The notes beneath the pieces are model-generated. The model was not told the origin of the DNA. It was given only the letters and a program-made list of their open reading frames with translations, and ran no database searches. The position numbers and the translations under genes were made by a program. A stretch of DNA of 64,000 bases from Saprospiraceae bacterium (GTDB taxonomy: Bacteria > Bacteroidota > Bacteroidia > Chitinophagales > Saprospiraceae): NCBI GenBank assembly GCA_016710265.1, contig JADJJL010000001.1, positions 806,001 through 870,000 of the forward strand. The letters run 5' to 3'. Positions 53,382-62,133 of this stretch are shown here, piece after piece. Every line of letters starts with the position of its first letter. The stretch's first letter is position 1.

Positions 53382-54964
53382 TCGATTTTTTAATGTCCGA
53401 TGATCTCGCTGAAAATTCAGTAGAAAAAGAATTTCATTTTTCTGATTTATTGGATTATAAACAGTTCACAATAGGCTTCCAAATAAACTTTCCAGAAAGT
53501 AACATCATTCGTAAAACTTCTGAGTATGAAATTTATCTAATTGGTAATCCATTGCTTAAAAAAGGTTTTACTGAAATTTGGAATCCACTAGACATTGCTA
53601 AAATTCAAAAGGAAGATACTTACTTACAAAGGCTTTTTAATGAAATTTCTGGAATTTGTGGAATTCTGGCCATAGACCGTCTAAAAAAATGTGTACATCT
53701 TATCACAGATCCATTAGGCATGTGGCCAGTTTATATATACAATTCAGCTGAGAAAATTGCTGTGAGCACACAGTTGAAGCATTTTATACATCAAGCTTAT
53801 CCATTGCAATGGGATATGGAAGCCATTCAAAAATTTGTTGAGAATGGATATTTTGACAATCATAGCTGTTGGTGGAAAGAAGTCAAAAAATTAAAAGCTG
53901 CCTGTGTATATACTTATGATGGTAAAAGTTTAAATTACCGCAGATATCAAAGTTGGAATGATTTAAAGCCAGTTGTAAAAACTACACAAGAGTTTTGCTT
54001 GGAGTCAAAACAAATATTGCACAATCACATATCGCAATTTGATACAAAGAACAAAACTTGCATCATCGCATTGAGTGGAGGACGCGACAGCAGATGGATC
54101 AATTGGGTGTCGACACAGTATCATTCCACAGAATCATTTTCATTTGGCGAACCAAATTGCGCAGATCTTCGTATCGCTAAAAGCATTTCTGATGCACTTA
54201 AGCAAAAACACAAAGAATACCATTTAAATTATTCTAATTGGTATGAAGATCGTCTGGATGAATTTATAAGTTGCGGAGGAATGCTGAGCCTCGAACATTT
54301 TCATGAAGGAAAATTAAATGATGAAATCAAAAAACATTCCAGTCAAGTATTAACTGGTTTCATGGGTGGCTTTGCTCCATCCAATGGGTACAAAAAGAAT
54401 AAAAGAAAACATTTATATAAAAATTATTCCAAAGAGGATCTTGAATTCTATGGTCAGCGTAGCTTGCATCCCTTACTCATAGATCAAAAGATGCGTAATT
54501 TAGCTGCACATCATTTGTATTTTCTTTCCAGGTATTATATTCTGGCCACCCCCTTCTATCATATGCCCTGGTTAAAACATTTTTATAGTGCGCATAAATC
54601 ATTCTTCCAAGAACAATACCGCTATTCTAAAACCATTTATTTGGATTTGAATAAAAAATTATCGGACATTCCATGGCAAAAAACCGGATTACCTATTTCT
54701 TTTGTTTTTTTGAATACTGTTATTCAATATACCAAGTTAGATGTTCTGTTTAGAAAGCTAAAATTATGGCTTGGAAATAAAATCGATTTTTACAACTACG
54801 CTAAAATCGAACCACAAATCCACGAACAAATTACCAAACATTTATCAAAGCTAAAACCTCTACTTCCTTTACGACCTACAAAAAATAAATCTTATCTCTT
54901 AAGGTATTTATCTTTACTCAGTTGGCAGCAATATGTATCTAATTTGCAAAATCAAGCTGAATGA
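53378..54964 (+). CDS. Asparagine-synthase-like protein
   Basis: The 528-residue protein has a degenerate glutaminase-like N-terminal half (ITDPLGMWPVYIYNS) and an ATP-pyrophosphatase half with the PP-loop IALSGGRDSRWI at about 230-241 (Ser233-Ser238). It begins MIDFLM and has no Cys at position 2, so it cannot use glutamine through an Ntn glutaminase site. It may amidate a sugar acid or a peptide with another nitrogen source; that is inference from its place in a glycan cluster. It overlaps both neighbours by four bases. Confidence 0.8.
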   Translation: MIDFLMSDDLAENSVEKEFHFSDLLDYKQFTIGFQINFPESNIIRKTSEYEIYLIGNPLLKKGFTEIWNPLDIAKIQKEDTYLQRLFNEISGICGILAIDRLKKCVHLITDPLGMWPVYIYNSAEKIAVSTQLKHFIHQAYPLQWDMEAIQKFVENGYFDNHSCWWKEVKKLKAACVYTYDGKSLNYRRYQSWNDLKPVVKTTQEFCLESKQILHNHISQFDTKNKTCIIALSGGRDSRWINWVSTQYHSTESFSFGEPNCADLRIAKSISDALKQKHKEYHLNYSNWYEDRLDEFISCGGMLSLEHFHEGKLNDEIKKHSSQVLTGFMGGFAPSNGYKKNKRKHLYKNYSKEDLEFYGQRSLHPLLIDQKMRNLAAHHLYFLSRYYILATPFYHMPWLKHFYSAHKSFFQEQYRYSKTIYLDLNKKLSDIPWQKTGLPISFVFLNTVIQYTKLDVLFRKLKLWLGNKIDFYNYAKIEPQIHEQITKHLSKLKPLLPLRPTKNKSYLLRYLSLLSWQQYVSNLQNQAE

Positions 54965-56091
54965 AGGTCCTTCACATCTTGGATTATTACTTGCCGGTGA
55001 CGATGAATTGGATCGCTCGATTAATCGAAAGTACAGAGGACGAAGCTACACACTACATCAGCTCTAAATATTATAGTCCTGAACAAGCCAAACTTGATAA
55101 CCGATTTAAAAGTTTCGGAATCGCTTCTTCCTATCCTGTTAAAACTTCCAAAAAATTAATTCATTTATTCTTCAAACGAGCATTCGAACAACAAATTGAA
55201 AAATTCATCCAACATGAAAATATTGAAATCCTTCATTTTCACTTTGGCAACATAGCCATAGAAAACATTCGACTCATCAGAAAATTTGGTGATCGATCCA
55301 TTGTCTCTCTTTACGGCTATGATTATGAATATTTGTACCATCTAAAAACATCCACAAAAAAATATTATCAAGAAATGGTATCCTACGGAGTACAATTTGT
55401 GGTAGAGGGTAGTTATAGTAAAAGCTGGCTTGAATCCATTCAAATTCCATCGGCAAATATAAAGATGGTTCATATGCTATTTCCAAAAGAATTAAAAAAA
55501 GAAAAGCACTTTACCAATTCCAAAATTCTGCTCTCCCAACCAGCGACTTATACAGAAAAGAAAGGGCAGGATAGTTTTCTGTATGCTTTGGCTTCTTCTA
55601 AGAATAAAGATCGCTTTTTGGTCCAAATGCATGGAGAAATAGCCGATTCCTATTATTACAAAGAATTACAGAAAATAATCAAATTGGGAAATTTAAAGCA
55701 AGTGACCTTGGGTACTAAAATTTCATTTGAGGAGTACGGAAAACTATTGCAAAAATCCAATTTCATCGTTAATCTTAGTCAAAGAAGCAAAAACAATGAT
55801 ACTGAAGGAGGTGTGCCAATGATTTTAAAAGACGCACTCGCTTCCGGAACACCTGTTTTAACAACTATCCATTGTGATATTCCGGATTGGATTTCTCATG
55901 GATACAATGGATTTATAAACCATGAAAGGGATATCTCCGGTATCACAGATTCATTGCAATACATTGCACAACTTTCTCAATCTGATTATCAGCGATTATG
56001 TTTTTCTGCAATTGAAACAGTTCGACTGAAATTAAAAGCGCAAATCACTAAAAATGAATTGATAGATCTTTACCATGGTAGAATCCACTAA
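54961..56091 (+). CDS. Glycosyltransferase family 4-like
   Basis: The 376-residue protein is a GT-B fold glycosyltransferase. The C-terminal nucleotide-sugar region has TYTEKKGQDSFLYAL and EGGVPMILKDALASGTPVLTT, and the first half contains ILHFHFGNIAIENIRL. It adds a sugar to a growing lipid-linked glycan. It overlaps the previous gene by four bases and the next by 17. Confidence 0.87.
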   Translation: MKVLHILDYYLPVTMNWIARLIESTEDEATHYISSKYYSPEQAKLDNRFKSFGIASSYPVKTSKKLIHLFFKRAFEQQIEKFIQHENIEILHFHFGNIAIENIRLIRKFGDRSIVSLYGYDYEYLYHLKTSTKKYYQEMVSYGVQFVVEGSYSKSWLESIQIPSANIKMVHMLFPKELKKEKHFTNSKILLSQPATYTEKKGQDSFLYALASSKNKDRFLVQMHGEIADSYYYKELQKIIKLGNLKQVTLGTKISFEEYGKLLQKSNFIVNLSQRSKNNDTEGGVPMILKDALASGTPVLTTIHCDIPDWISHGYNGFINHERDISGITDSLQYIAQLSQSDYQRLCFSAIETVRLKLKAQITKNELIDLYHGRIH

Positions 56092-57226
56092 AATTGTATT
56101 GATCAGTCCAATAGGCAGTTCTAAGAGAAATCCCAGATCGATTAGAATTAATAATATATACCAATGTCTAAAAAGTGAATGTGAAACTATATGGCTTCAT
56201 GAAACGAAAGTACAATCAAAAAGATCAGATCCTAAGATTTTTAAATTTCTTCAATCCAATAAAGCATTTAGAACGACCCTTGCCTTTTTTAAATTATTTG
56301 TATTTCCAGATCGTTTTGCTATTCAGAATTTATTCTTGATGCTTAAAATCTGGACTAATTATAGAAAAGAAGCCTGTGTTTTTATTAGTTTTTCTCCTCC
56401 ATTTAGTACACATTGGTTGTTCTATTTGATTAAAAAACAGATGCCAAAAGCTATTTGGATTACAGATATTGGAGATCCATTCCACCAAAATCCTAGCAAT
56501 CGTTTTTATAATTTCCTGGAAAAAACCGCTTTCCGTTTAGAAAATAAAGTTCTACAATCAGTCAATAAAATAGTGGTGAATTCATTGTCTATTAAGGAAC
56601 TTTTTATTCAAAAATACAAAATTCACCCTGATAAAATTAGCATCATTTACAATGGGCCATCCATTGATTTTAAAAATATTGCATCTATTCCATCAGATGA
56701 AATTATATTCCTTTATGCCGGCAATACTTATACTCCCATCAGAGAAGGAATTCAGGAAACTCAAATTATTCTTGATATCATCCATCAATTAAAAAAACTA
56801 AATTACATCGCCAAATTTATTTTAATAGGTCATCAGCACGAATCTTTAAAGAGAAAATTCAAAGGCCACAAAGAAATTAATTTTATAAATCATTCTTCAG
56901 AAAAAGATCTTATACATTGGTATCAAAAAACAAGTTTTCTGGTGAATTTGGCGAATTTAAACTATCCGGGTGTACCCAGTAAACTTTCCGAATACAGGGC
57001 AACAGGATTACCTATACTCTGTTTTGAGTATGATAACAACATAGCCATAAAAACCTATCTGGAAAATTATACTAAAATATATCATATTCAGATAACAGAA
57101 CCACGAGTAGAATATTTACTTGATTTCATTTTAAAAAATAAAGATGCAAACATTGAACCCAATATGGATGAAATTGAAACCATTAAGAAAAAATGGATCA
57201 GCTTAATTAATACCATTAAAAAATAA
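56075..57226 (+). CDS. Glycosyltransferase, GT4-like
   Basis: The 383-residue protein starts VLISPIGSSKRNPRSIRI and has a central WITDIGDPFHQNP, then KIVVNSLSIKELFIQKYKIHPDKISIIYNGPS, typical of GT4 enzymes. The C-terminal GVPSKLSEYRATGLPIL marks the donor-binding region. The sugar cannot be named. It is the last gene of the cluster; the aminotransferase follows after 57 bases with its own promoter. Confidence 0.87.
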   Translation: MVESTKIVLISPIGSSKRNPRSIRINNIYQCLKSECETIWLHETKVQSKRSDPKIFKFLQSNKAFRTTLAFFKLFVFPDRFAIQNLFLMLKIWTNYRKEACVFISFSPPFSTHWLFYLIKKQMPKAIWITDIGDPFHQNPSNRFYNFLEKTAFRLENKVLQSVNKIVVNSLSIKELFIQKYKIHPDKISIIYNGPSIDFKNIASIPSDEIIFLYAGNTYTPIREGIQETQIILDIIHQLKKLNYIAKFILIGHQHESLKRKFKGHKEINFINHSSEKDLIHWYQKTSFLVNLANLNYPGVPSKLSEYRATGLPILCFEYDNNIAIKTYLENYTKIYHIQITEPRVEYLLDFILKNKDANIEPNMDEIETIKKKWISLINTIKK

Positions 57227-57252
57227 CCAAACGAAAATAGATAAATAGAACC

Positions 57253-57260
57253 TAAATTTG
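57253..57260 (+). promoter_or_regulatory. -7 element of the aminotransferase gene
   Basis: TAAATTTG is an exact TAnnTTTG, 23 bases before the ATG. No TTTG is seen at -33. Confidence 0.5.
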
Positions 57261-57283
57261 AGATTAATTTAATAGAACATAAG

Positions 57284-58435
57284 ATGAATATTGTTTCAAA
57301 ATTACCTGCTGTTAAGGAATCCGTTTTTGCCAGAATGACTGCATTGGCCAATCAACGTCAAGCCATTAATCTTGCACAGGGATTTCCTGATTTTAATCCA
57401 CCAAAAGAATTGATTGAAAATTTATACAATGCGGCATCCTCAAATTTTAATCAATATGCTCCAATGCCCGGAGTTTTGAATTTGCGCAATGAAATTTGCA
57501 ATCGCTTGTTGAATAGATATCATTTTAAAGCCAATCCAGAGACCGATATTGTAGTCACTGCAGGTGCCACCCAGGCTCTATTTACCATCATCAGCGCTTT
57601 CATTTCTAAAAATGACAAAGTGCTCATCATAGAACCAGCTTATGATTCATACGTCCCTGCTGTCATTTCGAATGGCGGTGAACCGATATATATATCGCTT
57701 AAAGCACCCGATTTTAAATTTCCTTTAGAGGAATTAAAAAACATGCTTGAGCGTCATACCATTAAGATGATCATGATCAACAACCCTCATAATCCTTGCG
57801 GGTCCATACTCAGTAAAGATGAAATGGAATCTTTAAGAATAATTCTTTCTGATTACCAGGGTATCATTGTTTGGGATGAGGTCTATGACTATTTAGTGTT
57901 TGACGATTTACAGCATCAAAGCGCATTATTGTACGAAGATCTGATGACGAAAAGTGTGGTGGTTTATTCCATGGGAAAAACACTTCACAACACTGGATGG
58001 AAAGTGGGCTATACCGTTTCAAATGCTGATATTGCAAAAGAAATTAAAAAATTACATCAGTTCACGGTGTTCTCTGTGAATACACCTGCACAACAAGCCA
58101 TTGCAGAGTTTATGTCGGCTAATCCAACATTTTTTAATGCGCTTCCAAAATTTTATCAAGATAAAAGAGATTTTTTTCTGAAGTGCATGGAAGGATTGTC
58201 ACTCAATTTTTACACTCCTCAAGGAAGCTATTTTGCCTTGGCAGATTTTAAGTCTTGGTTTCAAGGGAATGATGAGGAAGCCGCTGTAAAATTGGTTTCT
58301 GAATGCGGTGTTGCTGCAATCCCACTTTCACCTTTTTATCATGATTCCTATGATCCAGGAATGCTCAGATTCTGCTTTGCCAAAAAAGAAGAAACGATTC
58401 TACGGGCCGCAGAAAAGTTGCATCAATTGTTATAA
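57284..58435 (+). CDS. Methionine-aminotransferase-like PLP enzyme
   Basis: The 383-residue protein is a class I/II aminotransferase. The start MNIVSKLPAVKESVFARMTALA and INLAQGFPDFNPP are close to the YbdL/kynurenine aminotransferase group. NNPHNPCGSILSKDE lies at about 156-170, and the PLP Lys is Lys232 in YSMGKTLHNTGWKVGY. It probably transaminates methionine or aromatic amino acids. Length is typical. It is convergent with the metal ABC transporter genes. Confidence 0.9.
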   Translation: MNIVSKLPAVKESVFARMTALANQRQAINLAQGFPDFNPPKELIENLYNAASSNFNQYAPMPGVLNLRNEICNRLLNRYHFKANPETDIVVTAGATQALFTIISAFISKNDKVLIIEPAYDSYVPAVISNGGEPIYISLKAPDFKFPLEELKNMLERHTIKMIMINNPHNPCGSILSKDEMESLRIILSDYQGIIVWDEVYDYLVFDDLQHQSALLYEDLMTKSVVVYSMGKTLHNTGWKVGYTVSNADIAKEIKKLHQFTVFSVNTPAQQAIAEFMSANPTFFNALPKFYQDKRDFFLKCMEGLSLNFYTPQGSYFALADFKSWFQGNDEEAAVKLVSECGVAAIPLSPFYHDSYDPGMLRFCFAKKEETILRAAEKLHQLL

Positions 58436-58465
58436 TCCAAAAATGCTGTTTAAAGAAAACAAATT

Positions 58466-59218
58466 TCAAAAATTCTTTTGGATGAGGTGTGATTGACTGG
58501 CGTAAGTAGTTGTTATATTTTCTTTTGTGAATACATCAGAGGTATTGCCAATGGCAATTAATCGTTGGTTAATTAAAATAACCCTGTCAAAATAATTTTG
58601 CACAGAATCAAGATCATGGTGCACCACCAAAATCGTTTTTCCTTTGGCAGCCAATGATTTTAAAGTTTGAATGATTTTGGCTTCCGTTTGCACATCCACT
58701 CCCACAAAGGGTTCATCCATCAAATAAATTTCTGCATTCTGACACAAGGCCCTGGCTAAAAAACACCTTTGCTGTTGACCGCCCGAAAGCTCTCCAATTT
58801 GCCTATTTTTAAATTTAAGGATATTTAATTCAGCCATGGCAGACTCAGCCATTTTTTTATCTTCTTCAGTCACACGTTGAAACCATTTTAAATGTGCAAA
58901 TCTTCCCATTAGGACGATGTCTTCCACCGTCGCAGGAAACTGCCAATCCACATGGTCTTTTTGAGGTACGTAGGCAATGCTTGTGATAGAAGATTGTAAA
59001 TCATTTTTAAGAATGCGAATGGTACCTGCATTGGGCTCAATTTGGCCCAACAAACATTTGAACAAGGTTGATTTTCCTGCACCATTGGGACCAATTAGGC
59101 CATAAATATGTCCCTTTGATATTTTGAGAAAAATATTGGAAAGCACTCTTTTGTTTCCATAGGCCACATTTAGGCCATTGATTTCTATAGAAGGATTATC
59201 GTCTAAATTTTGTGACAT
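58466..59218 (-). CDS. Metal ABC transporter ATP-binding protein
   Basis: The 250-residue ATPase has Walker A LIGPNGAGKSTLFKCLLG near 38-55, the signature ELSGGQQQRCFLARAL, Walker B EIYLMDEPFVGVDVQ and the H-loop VVHHD. It is close to the Mn/Zn/Fe group (MntB/ZnuC/SitB). Its start touches the stop of the substrate-binding gene. A permease gene would be expected next, but only 30 bases lie before the convergent aminotransferase. Confidence 0.9.
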   Translation of the reverse strand: MSQNLDDNPSIEINGLNVAYGNKRVLSNIFLKISKGHIYGLIGPNGAGKSTLFKCLLGQIEPNAGTIRILKNDLQSSITSIAYVPQKDHVDWQFPATVEDIVLMGRFAHLKWFQRVTEEDKKMAESAMAELNILKFKNRQIGELSGGQQQRCFLARALCQNAEIYLMDEPFVGVDVQTEAKIIQTLKSLAAKGKTILVVHHDLDSVQNYFDRVILINQRLIAIGNTSDVFTKENITTTYASQSHLIQKNF

Positions 59219-60205
59219 TTATTTTCGGTTTACTAAAAATAACAAAGTCAAAGTAATTAAATAAAAAAGGAAAATTCCCAGATAAATGAATGTTTTTGAT
59301 TCTTGCTCATTTTCATTCATCTTATTTTTTACAGTGATCAATCCCTCTGCAATAATTCTTGCATTGTGTTTCATCATGCCAATATAAGTTCCTGCTTCTA
59401 CTTTTGGATCACCCAATGAGTCTGCATAGAGTTTACCTCCAATTTGAATATTGTTTTCTTGTCGGATTTGTTGAATTAATTTTGGATTGATTGTACTTTC
59501 TGCAAAAATTGAATTTATTTGATGCTTGCGAATAATTTGATTTACTTTGACAATCGTAGCAGACTGTACATCACTTTCAGTGGAAGTGCCTTGCAAAGGT
59601 TGCAATTGTAATCCATAGGCTTTTCCGAAATACTGAAATCCGTCATGACTTGTAATTAGAATTCTTTTATGATTAGGAATTTTTTCTATTTCTAATAAAA
59701 TGAATTGATGCAAAGCATCCAATTCTTTGAGGTACAAATCTAAATTAAAACGATATTCTTCGGTGTGCAAAGGATCTAAATCTGAAAGACTTTTAAAAAT
59801 ATTCAAACAATATTTTTTTACGTTCATCACGTCCATCCAAGCATGTGGATCCGTAGCATTCTGATGCTCTGTATTGGTGATGGGATTAATTCCTTCAGTG
59901 AGCAATATACTTTTTGCCTGACCGCTTGCATTTTTAATTAATTTTGAAAGCCAACCCTCAAAAGTTAATCCATTGATTAAAATAATATCTGCCTTTGAGA
60001 CTTTCAATAAATCTGAAGGAGTAGGCTCATACAAATGTGGATCAGATCCTACCGGAACGATATAATCCAAATCAATCATTTCTCCTCCAATAACAGCGGC
60101 CATGTCTGCCCATATCGAACAAGTGGCCAACACTTTTGGCTTTGCAGCTTGTGCATAAACAATACAGGAAAAGAAAATTAAAATTTGAGTGATTATAATT
60201 TTCAT
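59219..60205 (-). CDS. Metal-binding protein of an ABC transporter, TroA/ZnuA-like, with C-terminal membrane anchor
   Basis: The 328-residue protein has a signal peptide (ILIFFSCIVYAQ|AA), YIVPVGSDPHLYEPTPSDL with the first metal His, DPHAWMDV with the next, and LITSHDGFQYFGKAYGL and SIFAEST with further ligands. It thus binds Mn, Zn or Fe. A C-terminal hydrophobic helix (FIYLGIFLFYLITLTLLFLVN) should hold it in a membrane. The start overlaps the DtxR gene stop by four bases. Confidence 0.9.
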   Translation of the reverse strand: MKIIITQILIFFSCIVYAQAAKPKVLATCSIWADMAAVIGGEMIDLDYIVPVGSDPHLYEPTPSDLLKVSKADIILINGLTFEGWLSKLIKNASGQAKSILLTEGINPITNTEHQNATDPHAWMDVMNVKKYCLNIFKSLSDLDPLHTEEYRFNLDLYLKELDALHQFILLEIEKIPNHKRILITSHDGFQYFGKAYGLQLQPLQGTSTESDVQSATIVKVNQIIRKHQINSIFAESTINPKLIQQIRQENNIQIGGKLYADSLGDPKVEAGTYIGMMKHNARIIAEGLITVKNKMNENEQESKTFIYLGIFLFYLITLTLLFLVNRK

Positions 60206-60876
60206 AAGGCATTTTCTTTTACTAAAATGTCTTTGGTCACATCAAATCCTAAGGTCATGGTTTTGTTTTGATCATTGACCAAGGTCAAGGACTTATTAAA
60301 ATGGGTGTAGTCTATGACTTTAAGAATGGTTCCAGGTCGTATATCCATGGTATCCAGAAATTTTAAAAACTCCTGATCTGAATTTTTTACACCGAGGATA
60401 GATACTAATATGTCCTTGTTCTTAATATTGGATAAAGGCGTTTGGGCACGATAGGTAAAACTACCGGATTGGTTAGGTATAGGATCACCATGAGGATCAA
60501 ATTTTGGGTGCCCTAGAAAAACTTCAAGACGATTTATAAGTTCATCAGATTGCACATGTTCAAGTTGTTCGGCCATGTCATGAATTTCATCCCATTTAAA
60601 ATGCAGAGAGTCATGGAGGAACACTTCCCATATTCTGTGTTTCCGAATTAATTGCAATGCATTTTTTAGACCCTCTTTGGTGAGGCTAACACCATAATAT
60701 TTTTCATAATGAATCAAATTCTTGTCTGCCAATTTACGAAGCATGTCACTCACCGATGCCGCAGACGTTCCAATCTCAAGGGCAATCGCATTGGTCGAAC
60801 TATTTTGATCTCCCGATCGTTCTGAGATTTTATATATCGCTTTCAGGTAATTTTCTTCAGTGGAAGTGAGTCCCAT
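60202..60876 (-). CDS. DtxR/MntR-family metal-dependent regulator
   Basis: The 224-residue protein has an N-terminal winged helix at about 1-70 (STEENYLKAIYKISERSG, TSAASVSDMLRKLADKNLI), a dimerisation and metal-binding part with HRIWEVFLHDSLHFKWDEIHDMAEQLEHVQSD, and a C-terminal FeoA-like domain at about 145-220. It should repress the transport genes when Mn or Fe is plentiful. The palindrome over its own -7 element is a likely operator. Confidence 0.92.
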   Translation of the reverse strand: MGLTSTEENYLKAIYKISERSGDQNSSTNAIALEIGTSAASVSDMLRKLADKNLIHYEKYYGVSLTKEGLKNALQLIRKHRIWEVFLHDSLHFKWDEIHDMAEQLEHVQSDELINRLEVFLGHPKFDPHGDPIPNQSGSFTYRAQTPLSNIKNKDILVSILGVKNSDQEFLKFLDTMDIRPGTILKVIDYTHFNKSLTLVNDQNKTMTLGFDVTKDILVKENAL

Positions 60877-60884
60877 AAATATAA

Positions 60885-60900
60885 TTTAGGCAAAGTTAAA
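60885..60900 (-). promoter_or_regulatory. Promoter and DtxR-type operator of the metal transport genes
   Basis: TAACTTTG on the minus strand (60898-60891) is an exact TAnnTTTG, and it lies within the imperfect palindrome TTTAGGC-AAGTTAAA (60885-60900), with the TTTAGGC half-site seen in MntR-type boxes. Confidence 0.6.
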
Positions 60901-60923
60901 AAAATATTTAAACTACTTAAAAA

Positions 60924-61499
60924 ATGAATACAAATTTTGAAATAATCAGCCAAATAATACGTCATCGTAGATCGGTTTATCCTCATCAATTTAAACCAGG
61001 CTTAATAGCTGAAACATTGATAGACAAGATCTTAGAAAATGGCATTTGGGCCCCAAATCATAAAATGACTCAACCTTGGAGATATATTAGAATTCAAGGA
61101 AAAGCATTACTAGAATTATCTAATTTCTTGGCCGACTGGTATAAATCCAATACTCCAGCTGATCAATTTTCCGAAATGAAATGGAAAAAAGCGGGAGAGC
61201 GGCCGCTTCAAAGTGCCTATGTTTTGGCCATCTGCATTTCAAGAAGCCCGGTTTCGGTTGTACCTGAATGGGAGGAAACGTCAGCTTTGGCCATGTCTGT
61301 GCAAAATATTTGGTTAAGTTGTGCAGCTTTAAATATTGGAGCATATTGGAGCACCCCGGGAGCTATAAAAGGAATTGGTTCCTTATTAAATCTGACTGGA
61401 CAAGAGGAATGTTTGGGTTTATTTTACATGGGATGGGCCCCGGACCTGATTCCTGATTCCACACGAATTCCTGTAGATAAAATATCCAGGTATCTATGA
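60924..61499 (+). CDS. Nitroreductase family protein
   Basis: The 191-residue protein begins ISQIIRHRRSVYPHQF, the FMN-phosphate contact of nitroreductases, with NGIWAPNHKMTQPWRYIRI and the C-terminal ECLGLFYMGWAP. It should reduce nitro compounds or quinones with NAD(P)H. The RR-S-P-F motif and the length fit small YdjA-like members. It is divergent from the DtxR gene with a 47-base gap. Confidence 0.9.
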   Translation: MNTNFEIISQIIRHRRSVYPHQFKPGLIAETLIDKILENGIWAPNHKMTQPWRYIRIQGKALLELSNFLADWYKSNTPADQFSEMKWKKAGERPLQSAYVLAICISRSPVSVVPEWEETSALAMSVQNIWLSCAALNIGAYWSTPGAIKGIGSLLNLTGQEECLGLFYMGWAPDLIPDSTRIPVDKISRYL

Positions 61500-61563
61500 T
61501 TTTATAAAAAAATAGTGCCCATTGCCAAAAGCGACGGACACTATTTAATAGTTCATGAAACGT

Positions 61564-61974
61564 TTATTTTCTTCCGAGCCACCATCCGACGACTCCTCCA
61601 ATTACACCGCCCATCACTATGACAAGCGCTATATCAAGGAATGCTCCATTTAAAGTAAAAATTTTGGTCGTAGCATAAGAAATCATATCCCAACCCACAC
61701 TCATAAAAAGTCCAATGACGGCACCTGCTCTAAGTCCAGTCATAAAAGTGCTAATAGAAGTCCAGGTTGCATAAATATAGGCAGTGAACATCCCCATGGA
61801 TAAATTTCCTAAAATTAATGCCCACCAGATCATGTCTGCATCTGCCCTCATAATTCCGGGCATTCCTGCTAATTCATTGGTCATATCTCTAAATAAAATC
61901 CCATAAAGAAGAAATCCCAATAAATAACTGGTAACTCCTCCGATTAATCCTGCGATCAGTGTTTTTGTTGACAT
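61564..61974 (-). CDS. Small membrane protein of unknown function
   Basis: The 136-residue protein has four hydrophobic helices with many Gly (GLIGGVTSYLLGFLLYGILF and IVMGGVIGGVVGWWLG) and starts MSTKTLIAGLI. It is possibly of the DUF1761 kind, but I cannot assign it firmly. It is convergent with the nitroreductase gene; no terminator is seen in the 64 bases between. Confidence 0.7.
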   Translation of the reverse strand: MSTKTLIAGLIGGVTSYLLGFLLYGILFRDMTNELAGMPGIMRADADMIWWALILGNLSMGMFTAYIYATWTSISTFMTGLRAGAVIGLFMSVGWDMISYATTKIFTLNGAFLDIALVIVMGGVIGGVVGWWLGRK

Positions 61975-62107
61975 AAAATTTGATTTTGTTGGTTAAAAAA
62001 TAATTTGTTTGAGGTATAAAAATACAAAATATTAACTAGATCATATGAAGAATTAATAAAATTTAATCTTAGTCTTCAAAAATAATTCTCGAAATCACCA
62101 ATTTGCC

Positions 62108-62115
62108 TATTTTTG
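62108..62115 (+). promoter_or_regulatory. -7 element of the comM gene
   Basis: TATTTTTG matches TAnnTTTG, 18 bases before the ATG. No TTTG is found at -33. Confidence 0.5.
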
Positions 62116-62133
62116 TAGATAACATGAATTGAG

